Under the pieces are notes generated by a model. The model worked only from the letters and a program-made list of their open reading frames with translations. It made no database searches and was not told the origin of the DNA. Shown piece by piece: positions 36,911 to 47,600 of a stretch of DNA of 64,000 nucleotides. Made by a program: the position numbers and the translations under genes. Origin of the DNA: Pirellulales bacterium (GTDB lineage: Bacteria > Planctomycetota > Planctomycetia > Pirellulales > PALSA-1355); the NCBI GenBank assembly GCA_022844125.1, contig JALHMI010000016.1, positions 62,001-126,000 of the forward strand, read 5' to 3'. The first letter of the stretch is position 1; the number at the start of each line of letters is the position of its first letter.

Positions 36911-38989
36911 TTACCGTCCGGGCCCGGTCTTTTGCCCGGCGCGATCCGAAAGGTGATCCTGCGCGAGTGCCTGCGATGGCGTGAGGGACGATCTGTCGTC
37001 GTCAAAGCTGTCCCACCATCCGGCGGCCTGTTCGCTTGACCAACTGCCATGGCACACGCAGCTTGCCAGGGCTCTCTCGACTGCCATCACGTCGGAAAAC
37101 CTCTGGCCGGGATCCTTTTCGAGGCATCGTGCAACTGCGTGCGCGAGGTCGGGTGGAATCTCGGGATTCCGTGCAGCCAGGGGCACAACCGCCTCGGAGA
37201 GGTGCGCTGCCATCGTCTGAACCGAAGTTGAGTGCACGAACGGAGGCCGGCCAGTCAGCAGAAAATAGGCCACCGCGCCCAGGCTGTAAATGTCGCTGCG
37301 ATGATCGACATCCCGCACACCCCCGGCCTGCTCGGGCGACATGAATGCGGGAGTTCCTGCGATGGTGCCAAGGCCAGTCAGATTCTGGTCATCAGAGTTC
37401 AGGTCGTGCATGCGAACCAAACCAAAGTCCAGCAGCTTGGCGACGTCATACATTCCACCCACCTGGCAGACCAGGATGTTGGCCGGCTTGATGTCGCGGT
37501 GCACCAGGCCCACGCGGTGAGCCTCGTGCAGCGCTCCACAGACCTGCCGCAGCAAATGGACGACGCGCGCAGCAGGCAGCGGCCCGTATCGCGCCACGAG
37601 TTCGGCAAGCGAGGGGCCGGGCAGATACTCCATCGCGTAGTAGAAGGTACCGTCTCCCGCGAGACCATAGTCGTACACCCGCACTGTGTTCGGATGTGTC
37701 AGGGTCGCCATCGCCTGGACCTCACGTTCGAATCGAGAGAGCGAGCGTGAATCGCCACGGTACTCTGGCCGGATCAACTTTAAGGCACAGGGTCGACGGA
37801 GCAGCGCGTGCTCTGACAAGTACACTTCGCCCATTCCGCCAGATCCCAATCGCTTGATCAGCCGATAGGGGCCCACCTTTCCCGATTCAGAAGCGGCTTT
37901 CTGCAGCGTCGCAATCCGGTAAGCGCCAAAGACCGCGATCGCCGCTGCGAGTGCCATGTCGGTGATGGAGCACAACAGAAATCCAGTCACGGCGGTTGCC
38001 GGCACCGTGGACGTCGTCAGGGCCAGCACAGCGGCGATCGCCAGATATCCCGTCACCATGACTGCCACAACCAGAATGCAGCGCCGGGCCGTATTCGGGA
38101 TCAGAATTCCGTAGCTGACGATCGTCATGGCCCACGGCCAACTCATACATCTGGCGGCAATTACCGGGCCGATCCAACGATCCAACGCGAGGGCGGAAAA
38201 GAAGCCGACTTGAAAGAACAGGACTTGCTGATAGCCGAAATAGATCAACAGTCCCGTGAACAGTGCGACTTCGATCCGCCGCAGGGCCCGCAGCGAAAGC
38301 GGCACGCGGCTAGACAACAACACGGCGATGACGGCAAGCTCGGTCACGACGGCCACGTACAGCGCGGTTCGCCACCAGACCGTAAACAGGCTCCACAGGA
38401 CAGGCACATAGAACAGGAATGCCACAAAGGAGATGGTGGCAAACAAGCGCAGGCGACTCCGCAGCAGGGTCTGCACTTCGCGATCCGGCGTGCCGCTCGC
38501 GATAAAGCCAATCTGAGGCACGCCGCCGATCGCGCGGCGCACTTGGTTCAGCGCCGGCAACGACGCCGTCGAACCCGGCGCCCCAGGTTCCAAGGCCCGC
38601 TCGAGTGCAATCTGACTTTCGAGCACGTCGGCATGAGCCGGAAATCGAGCGCGATACTCCCGGGCCTGGGGCTGTTCTCCCAACCGTTGGCGGAGTAGAA
38701 ACTCGTGGAAGATGACGTCCACCACCGCTTCGCTATCCGCGGCCACCTGGGGATAGCGCCGCAGGTAACTCTCCGCCAGAATCCGCTCCCCGGCATGCCA
38801 GCGGCGGCGCTGATCCAGCCGCAACACGGTGGCCAGTTGTGCGGGCGTAAGTTGGCCCTCAGTGCTGAGGAACTCCTGCAAGCTGACCTGAGTGCCCTCC
38901 TCCCAGAGCAGCAGTAAACGCTCGGCCGGCTCGACGATATGTGCCGATGTGCCAACCGCCCCCGGAAAGAATGGTTCAGAAACATTCAA
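36911..38989 (-). CDS. Transmembrane Ser/Thr protein kinase
   Basis: A 692-residue kinase in an unusual order. Residues 1-170 are soluble with ALERALEPG-like helices and a region typical of planctomycete kinases (RRWHAGERILAESYLRRYP). About six membrane helices occupy 180-360. The kinase domain is C-terminal (from about 372): GSGGMGEVYL, CALKLIRPE with the ATP lysine, HRDIKPANIL with the catalytic Asp, and LDFGLVRM. The start is TTG at 38989, supported by an AGGGGA site about 7 nt before it; no ATG suits. The ECF sigma gene ends 55 bp upstream, so the two are probably one operon. Confidence 0.9.
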   Translation of the reverse strand: MNVSEPFFPGAVGTSAHIVEPAERLLLLWEEGTQVSLQEFLSTEGQLTPAQLATVLRLDQRRRWHAGERILAESYLRRYPQVAADSEAVVDVIFHEFLLRQRLGEQPQAREYRARFPAHADVLESQIALERALEPGAPGSTASLPALNQVRRAIGGVPQIGFIASGTPDREVQTLLRSRLRLFATISFVAFLFYVPVLWSLFTVWWRTALYVAVVTELAVIAVLLSSRVPLSLRALRRIEVALFTGLLIYFGYQQVLFFQVGFFSALALDRWIGPVIAARCMSWPWAMTIVSYGILIPNTARRCILVVAVMVTGYLAIAAVLALTTSTVPATAVTGFLLCSITDMALAAAIAVFGAYRIATLQKAASESGKVGPYRLIKRLGSGGMGEVYLSEHALLRRPCALKLIRPEYRGDSRSLSRFEREVQAMATLTHPNTVRVYDYGLAGDGTFYYAMEYLPGPSLAELVARYGPLPAARVVHLLRQVCGALHEAHRVGLVHRDIKPANILVCQVGGMYDVAKLLDFGLVRMHDLNSDDQNLTGLGTIAGTPAFMSPEQAGGVRDVDHRSDIYSLGAVAYFLLTGRPPFVHSTSVQTMAAHLSEAVVPLAARNPEIPPDLAHAVARCLEKDPGQRFSDVMAVERALASCVCHGSWSSEQAAGWWDSFDDDRSSLTPSQALAQDHLSDRAGQKTGPGR

Positions 38990-39044
38990 TGGGATTCCCC
39001 TGAAGTCTCTATCGCAATCCCGATCTCAGGCGCACAAAAAAAGT

Positions 39045-39632
39045 TCAGGCAAGCTCCTCGTCCAAACCCATCTGCTGCGAGATGCGCTCCACGGCTCGGG
39101 CATACTGCACGCGTCGTGCCGGTGCGCTGCCGCCCAGTTGAGCAGCGATTTGTGCCCACTTGAATCCCTCTTTACGCAGGTCGGCGATGGCCAGCTCCTC
39201 CGCGCTGAATGATTTGCGAAATCGCTCGAGCAGCTCCTGGCCAGAAACCTGTTCGCTGGGCGACGGCCCAGGATCGGCCACGGCGGCCAGTTCCTCGGCC
39301 GGAGCAGCGCGCCGCGCGTCGCGCCGCTGACTCTGCTGCCAACGTGCCGCGGCCGCCACCTTGTTGCGCGTCATCACCACCAGCAGGCTCACCAACCGCT
39401 CGGGCGTCTGCAGATCGTACTGGCCCAGCGCCGTCCGGGCGAAAAAACTGGCCAGCACCGATTGGCAGACGTCGGTCGAATCAAACACTCGTCGCAATCG
39501 TTCGTCTTCCAGCCGCAGCCGAACGGTGCGGCGAATCAGCGGCTCGTACTTGCGAACCAACTCCGCAGCCGCCTGCTCGTCTCCGCCGCGAATGCGACGA
39601 ATGAATTCATCAAAGGCTGCTTGCTGGGGCAT
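39045..39632 (-). CDS. ECF-type sigma factor paired with a Ser/Thr kinase
   Basis: A 195-residue sigma factor. Region 2 shows FDEFIRRIRGGDEQAAAELVRKYEPLIRRTVRLRL and VFDSTDVCQSVLASFFAR; region 4 shows EELAIADLRKEGFKWAQIAAQLGGSAPARRVQYARAVERI. This is the planctomycete type with the FDSTDVCQSV motif. ATG 39632 begins the homologous part; frames extending to 39848 add an unlike basic leader. The kinase gene follows in the same direction. In planctomycetes such sigma factors are commonly encoded with Ser/Thr kinases, and phosphorylation control is plausible but not shown. Confidence 0.88.
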   Translation of the reverse strand: MPQQAAFDEFIRRIRGGDEQAAAELVRKYEPLIRRTVRLRLEDERLRRVFDSTDVCQSVLASFFARTALGQYDLQTPERLVSLLVVMTRNKVAAAARWQQSQRRDARRAAPAEELAAVADPGPSPSEQVSGQELLERFRKSFSAEELAIADLRKEGFKWAQIAAQLGGSAPARRVQYARAVERISQQMGLDEELA

Positions 39633-39957
39633 CAAACTTCGAGAATCAAGGATGTCAGAGGGTCCGTGCCGGGGTCGCCGGGTCATTGTAATCGAAGCCT
39701 CGCCCAACAGCTCGCAAATTCGTCGGCAGTCGCTTTCGAACGCCGATTCCACCGATTTGGTTGCCAATCTTTCCTCGTCAGCGTCGTTCTTTGTGCGCTT
39801 TGGACACGGTCTGCGATTCCTCTCTAGAGGCCTTTTCCGACCGCGCAAGCACAGCGACCGCCATTAACCACCCGCGGACCGCATATCGCCGACGAGTCAG
39901 GACAACTGACGCGGCAAGATCGCACCCTCGATGGTCGCCTCACTCAAGAGACCCCAC

Positions 39958-41184
39958 ATGCACGTGAACCTTCTTAAGTCAGCCATCATGCTCCTCAGCG
40001 TCTGCGCAACCTGCGCCGCACCCCGAGCCGTCGCCGACCCCTATGTCATCACGGAAGTCATGAGCGGGCTGGTAACGCCACGCGGCCTCGCGTTCGGACC
40101 CGACGGCGGGCTTTATGTCGCTGAAGCCGGCAGCGGCGGCGCTGGCCCCAGCGTCGTGCTGGGGAACGGCTCGACCGCCTTTCTCGGCGACACGAGCGGA
40201 TTAAGCAGGTTGTTGGGCGGAGTCCAAACGCGTGTCCTTAGCGGCCTTCCTTCGGTCGCGACGGCCGCCGGGCTCGACGCAGGCGGGCTCCAAGACATCG
40301 CCTTCGACAGCTCCGGACAGGCCTTTGGACTCTTCAGCTTTGGCTCCGATGCCATGCAGCGCAACACCAATCTGGGTACGGCCGGCGCACCGCTGGGGAC
40401 CGTGGCAAAGCTGCCCCTCGGCGGCGGATCGCTCCAGCACGTGGCCGATGTCACGGCGCATGAATTCGCCAACAATCCGGCCGGCGGCGCACTCGACAGC
40501 AATCCTTTCAGATTCGCCCTCGCGCCGGGCGGAGGCTTGCTGGTCGCCGATGCCGGTGCGAACGACTTTCTGCACTCCTCCGCGGCCGGCGTGATCTCCA
40601 CGCTCGGCGTCCTGCCGGCCAAGCCCAACCCGTTGCCGTTCGGGCCGCCAGTATACCAGTCGGTGCCGACCTCGATTACTGTCGGCCCCGACGGCGCTTA
40701 CTACATCGGGCAACTGACCGGCTTTCCGTTTCCTCCCGGCGCGGCCAACATCTTCCGTTTCGATCCCACGACGCTGGCCATCACCGAGGCCTTCAGCGGC
40801 TTCACCAACATCATCGACTTGACGTTCGACGAGCACGGAATGCTCTACGTGCTGCAAGTCAGCAGCAACGGGCTTGCCTCGCCGCTGGGACCAGGCTCAG
40901 GTTTACTCATTCAAGTCGATCCCACCACCGGCGTTCGCACAACGATTGCCAGCGAGGGGCTCGTCTTCCCAGGGGGCGTTGTGGTCGGTCCCGACGGTGC
41001 GCTCTACGTCACCAATCACAGCAACTCCCCGACAGGCGGCCAGGTCCTGCGGATCGCCGAAGTACCCGAGCCTTCCTCGCTGGCGCTGGCCGGTGGGGCA
41101 GCGCTGTTGGCTGCGATCGGCTGCGGTCCGACTCGTGTTCGCAACCGCGGCGCTCGGTGCAAGGTGAACACCGCTCGATTTTAA
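39958..41184 (+). CDS. Exported ScyD/ScyE-like beta-propeller protein with PEP-CTERM tail
   Basis: A 408-residue protein. The signal peptide is LLKSAIMLLSVCATCAAPRAVA. The body has repeated propeller motifs (TPRGLAFGPDGGLYVAEAG, ITVGPDGAYYIGQLTG, LTFDEHGMLYVLQV, VVGPDGALYVTNHS) as in the ScyD/ScyE family. The C-terminus has VPEPSSLALAGGAALLAAIG followed by a basic stretch, the PEP-CTERM signal for exosortase-dependent sorting. The ATG at 39958 is chosen since the signal peptide starts there. The partner exosortase is not in the window. It heads the block of exported proteins that follows. Confidence 0.85.
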   Translation: MHVNLLKSAIMLLSVCATCAAPRAVADPYVITEVMSGLVTPRGLAFGPDGGLYVAEAGSGGAGPSVVLGNGSTAFLGDTSGLSRLLGGVQTRVLSGLPSVATAAGLDAGGLQDIAFDSSGQAFGLFSFGSDAMQRNTNLGTAGAPLGTVAKLPLGGGSLQHVADVTAHEFANNPAGGALDSNPFRFALAPGGGLLVADAGANDFLHSSAAGVISTLGVLPAKPNPLPFGPPVYQSVPTSITVGPDGAYYIGQLTGFPFPPGAANIFRFDPTTLAITEAFSGFTNIIDLTFDEHGMLYVLQVSSNGLASPLGPGSGLLIQVDPTTGVRTTIASEGLVFPGGVVVGPDGALYVTNHSNSPTGGQVLRIAEVPEPSSLALAGGAALLAAIGCGPTRVRNRGARCKVNTARF

Positions 41185-41274
41185 ACCCTAACAAGAATCG
41201 CCGGTAAGGGGCCCTGCATGTCTGTGCCAGGGTTCTGATCGGCCAGCCATACGCCCGCCAAAGGAGACACTCCC

Positions 41275-43308
41275 ATGTGGTTTCACTCAGACAGAAATCC
41301 TCCCTCTCAGGCTGCACGCAAGTCGACGCGACGCGGGCCGCGCAGCGCGCGAATGCGATCGGCGGGGCATCTCATTTGCTTCGAGCCGCTCGAAATTCGC
41401 AACATGCTCAGCTTCACGCCCGCGGTGACCTATGCAGCGTCTTATCCTCGCGCCGTCGAAGCCGGCGACTTCAACCAGGACGGCTACGCAGACCTGGTGA
41501 CGGCGGGCAATGATGCCAACGTCGGCGTGCTGCTCAACAAAGGGGACGGCACGTTCCACAACTCGGTTGGCTATTCCCACGGCGGCAACTCAGCGTACGA
41601 AGCGCTGGTTGGCGACCTGAACGCCGACGGCCAGCTCGACCTCGCAGTGAGCACAACCACCTCGCGGATCACTGGCTACTACTACGGCTACTATGGCGGA
41701 AGCTATCCGATTTACACCAATGACGGCCACGTGAAGGTTCTGCTCGGAAACGGCGACGGCACGTTCACGCCTGGCGCCACGCACGATCTGGGCGAGCTCA
41801 CTCCTACCTCGATGGCCCAGGGCGATCTGGACAACGACGGCGACCTCGACCTCGTCGTCGGCGGAACAGGCGTCAACGGAGGCACCCGGGTTCTGCTGGG
41901 CAACGGAGATGGCACGTTCGCCGCGCCGCAGTCGATCTCCAGCGCCAGCTTTTCAGCGCTGGACCTCGCCGATCTGAACGCAGACGGCAATCTCGACCTG
42001 CTGGCACTCAGTAGCGGCGTCGCCGTCGATTCGCTGTTGGGAAATGGCGATGGCACCTTTCAATCTGCCCAGAGAGTGTCAACCGGTCCCTACTCCAGCC
42101 AGGCGGTAGGTGATGTCAACGACGACGGCCAGCTCGATCTGGTCGCCGGCTATTCCCTGGCGAATTGGGGATATTACTACTACTCGCTGCAGGGTTACGC
42201 GGCCGTGCTTTTGGGCAGCGGCGATGGGGCGTTTGGCGGAGGCACCACGCATCTGCTCGATCAGAGTTACTCATCGCGACTCGCGCTGGCAGACTTCAGC
42301 GGCGACGGCGCGCTCGATCTTGTCTCGGTCAGCCTCTACTCCGGAAATGTCAACCTGCTGCTCAACGACGGCAACGGTACGCTCGGCCCCTACACGCCCT
42401 ACTCCACCAACGTTGCCAGCGGCGCACCCTACGACATCGTGGCGGCCGATCTGAACGGCGATGCCACGCTCGACCTCGCAATCGCCAACCCATCGTACGG
42501 TTCCGTGGCCGTGCTACTCGAGGGAGATCCCCCGCCGTTCGTGCCGTCGATAACCATCGGCGATGCTACGCTCACCGAAGGAAACTCCGGCACCCAGAAC
42601 GCAACCTTCACCGTCGCGCTCTCCGGGGCGTCAGCCAGTGTGGTCACCGTTGCCTACCTCACCTCTGGCGACACCGCCGCCGCAAACGATGATTACCTGA
42701 CCACCTCGGGCATGCTGACCTTCGCCCCCGGCGAAACCAGCCAGGTGCTCACCGTGCAAGTCAAGGGGGACACGCAGGCTGAAACGAACGAAACGTTCTT
42801 CGTCAACCTTAGTGCTCCCAGCGGCGCGACCATCGTCGACGGCCAAGGCCTCGGGACGATTCTCGACGACGACCCGAGCGTCAGCATCAGCGACGTAACC
42901 AGGTTTGAAGGCAACTCGGGCAACACAAGGTTCGTCTTTACCGTGAGCCTTTCGGCTGCATCCAATGCTCGCGTGGTGGTCAACTACGCCACCGAAGATG
43001 GCACGGCCCGCAAGCGAGACAACGACTACGTCGCCAAGAGCGGCAAAGTTACCTTCACCCCCGGCGAGACCAGCCAGACCATCACCGTGCTGGTGAAGGG
43101 AGACCGCAAGAACGAGGCGAATGAGTCATTCTTCGTGAACCTGACGAAAGTCAAAGGTGCACTGCTCGCCGACAGTCAAGGCGAGGGCACAATCCTGGCC
43201 GACGACCGTTCTCGGCTTGCCCACGTCTGGCACCTGCTGTTCTGGGCGGCGGTCGACGATGCGATCGACGATTTTCTGGAATCACGGCCCAAGAAGAGCG
43301 GCAGATAG
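41275..43308 (+). CDS. Exported FG-GAP/Calx-beta repeat protein, LExRxLLS type
   Basis: A 677-residue protein. Near residue 35-43 it has FEPLEIRNMLS, the LExRxLLS-like element found at the start of many planctomycete giant exported proteins. About seven FG-GAP/VCBS-like repeats follow (GDFNQDGYADLV, LLGNGDGTFTPG, LNADGNLDLL, calcium-binding DxDxDG-type loops). Two Calx-beta domains lie near residues 420-530 and 530-640 (each starting with TEGNSG or FEGNSG and containing TPGETSQ-like strands). The start has an AAAGGAG site. The gene is 15 bp upstream of the DUF4915 gene, so the pair is one transcript. A surface or adhesion role is inferred. Confidence 0.88.
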   Translation: MWFHSDRNPPSQAARKSTRRGPRSARMRSAGHLICFEPLEIRNMLSFTPAVTYAASYPRAVEAGDFNQDGYADLVTAGNDANVGVLLNKGDGTFHNSVGYSHGGNSAYEALVGDLNADGQLDLAVSTTTSRITGYYYGYYGGSYPIYTNDGHVKVLLGNGDGTFTPGATHDLGELTPTSMAQGDLDNDGDLDLVVGGTGVNGGTRVLLGNGDGTFAAPQSISSASFSALDLADLNADGNLDLLALSSGVAVDSLLGNGDGTFQSAQRVSTGPYSSQAVGDVNDDGQLDLVAGYSLANWGYYYYSLQGYAAVLLGSGDGAFGGGTTHLLDQSYSSRLALADFSGDGALDLVSVSLYSGNVNLLLNDGNGTLGPYTPYSTNVASGAPYDIVAADLNGDATLDLAIANPSYGSVAVLLEGDPPPFVPSITIGDATLTEGNSGTQNATFTVALSGASASVVTVAYLTSGDTAAANDDYLTTSGMLTFAPGETSQVLTVQVKGDTQAETNETFFVNLSAPSGATIVDGQGLGTILDDDPSVSISDVTRFEGNSGNTRFVFTVSLSAASNARVVVNYATEDGTARKRDNDYVAKSGKVTFTPGETSQTITVLVKGDRKNEANESFFVNLTKVKGALLADSQGEGTILADDRSRLAHVWHLLFWAAVDDAIDDFLESRPKKSGR

Positions 43309-43323
43309 AAAGCGAACACTCCG

Positions 43324-44478
43324 ATGCATAACCGATCCACTGGTTCTACGATCACGGCCCCGCGCAACGGCCAGCCGCAGTCGCCCGCGGACGCGATGGC
43401 GGCGCCGCCCCCACCCGTCGCATTCCATTACGCGCAGACGGACAGCTTCGTCGAATTGCTCTCGCGACTGGGAGCGTCGCTATTGGTCAGCACCTACCAG
43501 GCCAATAAGCTGCTGGCCGTTCGCGTGCAGGGGCCAGGGCTCTCCGTCCTGGTCCGCACGTTCGATCGGCCGATGGGCATCGCAGTCGATCCGCGCCGCC
43601 TGACCTTGGGCACGCGCAACCAGATCTGGACTCTCCGCAACGCTCCCGACATCGCGCCGCGAATTGAACCCGCCGGCGCGCACGACGCCTGCTACCTGCC
43701 GCGCTCGGCGCACGTCACCGGCGATATCGGCATCCATGAGATGGCCTGGTGTGACGACGAACTGTGGATGGTCAGCACCCGATTCTCTTGTCTCGCGACG
43801 CTCGACAAGGACTACAGCTTCGTGCCGCGCTGGCAGCCGCCATTTATCACCGCGCTGGCAGCCGAAGACCGTTGCCACTTGAACGGCCTGGCGATACGTG
43901 ACGGGCGGGCGACCTTCGTTACTGCTCTCGGCGAGACGGATACGGCCGGCGGCTGGCGCGCCGCGAAGGCCAACGGCGGCGTTCTGATCGACATCGCCAG
44001 CGGCGAGACCGTGGCCCGCGGCCTCTCGATGCCCCACTCGCCGCGCTGGCACGACGGCCAGCTATGGGTCCTGGAATCGGGCACGGGCGGCGTCGCACGC
44101 GTCGATCTGGCGACCGGCCATCGCGAAACGGTCCTCAATCTGCCCGGCTTTACCCGCGGCTGGGCGCTCGTCGGCCATTATGCATTCGTGGGGCTTTCCA
44201 AGATTCGCCCGACCTCAGCGATGGCGGGAGTGTCGATTGCGGAAAGGCGCCACGAGCTGAAATGCGGGGTGGCCGCGGTCGATCTGAATCGTGGGGTCAT
44301 GGTTGGCTTACTCGAATTCCAGACTGCCGTCGAGGAACTCTTCGATGTGCAGTTGCTCAAGTATCGTTTCCTCGAAGTCATCGGTTTCCAGAAGGAAGCT
44401 GTCGATCACACGTTTGTTGTTCCGCCCGGCGCCACCCCCCGGGTTCCCATCCCTGAAGGTCAGCGCGGTACTTCTTGA
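43324..44478 (+). CDS. DUF4915/TIGR03032-family protein, copy 1
   Basis: A 384-residue protein without signal or membrane helix. The family pattern is plain: ELLSRLGASLLVSTYQANKLL, FDRPMGIAVDPRRLTLGT, the HVTGDIGIHEMAWCDDELW segment, DRCHLNGLAIRDG, and LSMPHSPRWHDGQLWVLESGTG. The pattern looks like a beta-propeller. The biochemical role is not known to me. It follows the Calx-beta gene by 15 bp. The paralog at 50345 is in the same position behind the next exported giant. Its C-terminal EVIGFQKEAVDHTFVVPPG has a decayed relative at 51752. Confidence 0.85.
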   Translation: MHNRSTGSTITAPRNGQPQSPADAMAAPPPPVAFHYAQTDSFVELLSRLGASLLVSTYQANKLLAVRVQGPGLSVLVRTFDRPMGIAVDPRRLTLGTRNQIWTLRNAPDIAPRIEPAGAHDACYLPRSAHVTGDIGIHEMAWCDDELWMVSTRFSCLATLDKDYSFVPRWQPPFITALAAEDRCHLNGLAIRDGRATFVTALGETDTAGGWRAAKANGGVLIDIASGETVARGLSMPHSPRWHDGQLWVLESGTGGVARVDLATGHRETVLNLPGFTRGWALVGHYAFVGLSKIRPTSAMAGVSIAERRHELKCGVAAVDLNRGVMVGLLEFQTAVEELFDVQLLKYRFLEVIGFQKEAVDHTFVVPPGATPRVPIPEGQRGTS

Positions 44479-44672
44479 GACCGGTTACGGCAAGCTGCCA
44501 GGACGCGCAATCTGAGCTCTAACCGGCACGTGGCTGGGGGGTACTTGTGCGATTCGCCCAGAAACCTAGATGAATCAAGTAGCCTCACTCCTCGACGCGG
44601 GCTCCTGGCGGATCTGCCCCGACCGAGCGATATGTCCGCCGATTCTAGTTCGCAACACATTGGGGGTACACC

Positions 44673-47600
44673 ATGAGCGCTCGAACACGGCCGCTTGCCC
44701 ACCGCGGTTCATTTAGGTTCTCGCAGCTTCACCGCACGCTCGTCGCCGAGGCACTTGAAGATCGGACGCTGCTGTCGGCCAGCGGCAGCTCGTCGCCCGA
44801 CGACATTCTCGCGGCTCTGGCAGTCATGGCGGCTGAGTTCGCGACCGCGCCCAGTTCGTCATTCTCTTCCTCTGACGACGAAGTCAGCCAGCTATTGAAT
44901 CAGGCACAGCAGAGCGTAATCGCTAGTTCCATGGTGGCGCTGTCACAGCCTGAAGCGTCGTTCGCCCTGACCGCCCTCGATCAATACGTGGCGGCGCCCG
45001 ATCCGGCTTTCGGCTACAGCGTCGCCAGAACATTCGCTGGTGTTGGCTTCGACGGCTATGTGCTGAAGATGCAATCGCAGGAGTGGCGCACACCAGATGA
45101 GGTGAATCGCACGCTGTGGGAGCACTGGCTCATCATCGCGATTCCCCACCAGCTCAATCCCCAATCGAACTCAGCACTGCTGGCCATCACGGGTGGTAAC
45201 AATCGCAGCGCGACCCCGCCTTCCAACTTCAGCATTGCAGAGCTGGGCACGATCGCTGGCTTGACCGGAACGGTCGTGGCCGAACTGCGAATGGTTCCCA
45301 ATCAGCCACTGACATTCGCAGCGGAGACGCAACCGGCCGGCACCTTCGCGGTCCCCGGTGAGTCGCCCGATCTGGTCGAGTTGGACTTTCATTTCGATTC
45401 AGGTTTGGGCGGCCTGCAGTTCAGCTTCGGGTTCTATGACCTCGCCTCGGTGACGGTAGATCCGGTAACGCAAAAACGCGACTACGCAGTGCAGGCCATC
45501 AGCAGCGGCGCCTTGCTGTTTGATGAGCGAATTGACTCGCCCGGCTCACTTGTGGAGTACAACGTGGTGGCCCGATCCGAGTTGGGGTTTTTCATCGTTC
45601 CCGACGACACGGTCGCCAACTTCCTGGCTGATCCGAATGCCTACTACGGGGGCGGCAAGCGTGCGCCGCTGTTCTCACTGCCGAGTGCCAACCCCGGCCA
45701 ACTTGATCAGATGACGGTTTCTATCGAGCCGGGTGTAACTCGAATCCAGTTCGAGGATCTCAGTCGGGTTGGCGGCGGTTCGGACAACAACTTTACGGAT
45801 GTGCAGATCGCCATTCACGGCGGGCTTTCGCCGGTGCCACTCCCCCCAGGATCAGACATCTTCGGGACTTCCAGGACCGAAGACGCGATCATCGCGTACA
45901 CGTTCGATCAGTACCTGGCGACAGGCGACGACACTTGGCCGGCGCTACTGCCGATGGTCAAGAGTGCCGTCCGCGCGATGGACGCGGTTCAGCAATTTGT
46001 TCCCCAAATCGCTGCAGGTCACGCGATCGACGACTTTGTCGTCAGCGGAGGGTCCAAGCGCGGTTGGACCACGTGGCTGACTGCCGCCGCGGATGCAGCC
46101 TCGGCGGACCCGCGAGTCAAAGCGATCGTCCCCATGGTGTTCGACGCGCTCAATCTTGACGAACATCTCGCGCATCACAAAGAGTACTACGAAGGTGTCA
46201 CCGATTCGATCATCGACGGCTACTCCAATGCACTCAAGGATTACACGGCATTAGACGTGATCGAGGCGGTCAATACGCCCGAAGGTCAGCAACTGCTTTC
46301 GATTGTCGATCCCTATGAGTATCTCGATCGACTCACGATGCCGAAGTTCATGATCAACTCGACCGGCGACGAGTTCTTCGTACCCGATTCGGGCCAGTTC
46401 TACCTGGGCGATCTACCGGGCCAGAACTACGTCCGTTACGTGCCGAACACCAATCACGACGTGCTGGACGACTCCGACGCCGGCGAAAGCCTGATCGCTT
46501 ACTACGACGCAATCGTCAATGATCGACCGCTACCACAGTTTACCTGGTCGGTCGAGGATGGCGGAGCGACGATTCGTGTGAACTCGATTGACACACCACT
46601 TCAAGTAAACGTTTGGCAGGCGACGAACTATGCCTCGACAGACTATCGGCGTTCGGTGACCGGTATTCCTTGGAGCAGTTCTCCGCTGACCGCCCAGAGC
46701 GACGGCAGTTATGTCGCGCAAATACCCGAACCGAACCTTGGCAGCACCGCGTTCATGGTGGAGATGGTGTATCCGGGGGAGATTTTTCCGTTCAAGTTCA
46801 CGACCCGCGTTAGCGTACTGAAGGCCGATGAGGAGAGTCCGATCGAGCCCTCGCTCGTGCCGGAGTTGGTCGCTGACATCAACGACCGGACGCTGGATGC
46901 GAGCATCGCCAATCTAACGCCGGTGAATGGCACGCTGTTTTTCACGGCCTTCGACCGGGCGCATGGAACCGAGCTGTGGAAAACCAATGGCACGGCTGGC
47001 GGAACGGTGCTCGTGACCGATATCGCACCCGGGCCGAGTAGCTCTTACCCCTACGGCCTCACCAAAGTCGGCGGGACTCTGTTCTTCACGGCCTATAACA
47101 GCGAGACCGGCAGCGAATTGTGGAAGTCGGATGGCACGGCCGAGGGAACCGTGCTGGTGGCGAACGTACGACCGGACAATGGTAATCCCAGCGGATCCTA
47201 TCCATCAAGTCTGACGGCGATGGGCGGCTCGCTGTTTTTCACGGCGTACGATAACGCACACGGCCGCGAATTGTGGAAGTCCGACGGCACGGCGGAAGGA
47301 ACCGTACTGGTCGCAAATGTTCGCCCGGACGGACCCTACTATTCTCGTGGCTCTGATCCATTGAACTTGACGGCGATGGGCGGAACGCTGTTTTTCTCGG
47401 CCCAGCATGATGACTACGGCCGCGAACTGTGGAAATCCGACGGCACGGCCGCGGGGACCGTACTGGTTGAGGACATTCGCCCCACGAGCCACTATGGCTA
47501 TCCGCAGGGCTCCAACCCGGAGAACTTAACAGCCGTCGGCGGCAGATTGTTTTTCACGGCCTACGACGACGAACATGGCCGCGAACTGTGGAAATCAGAT

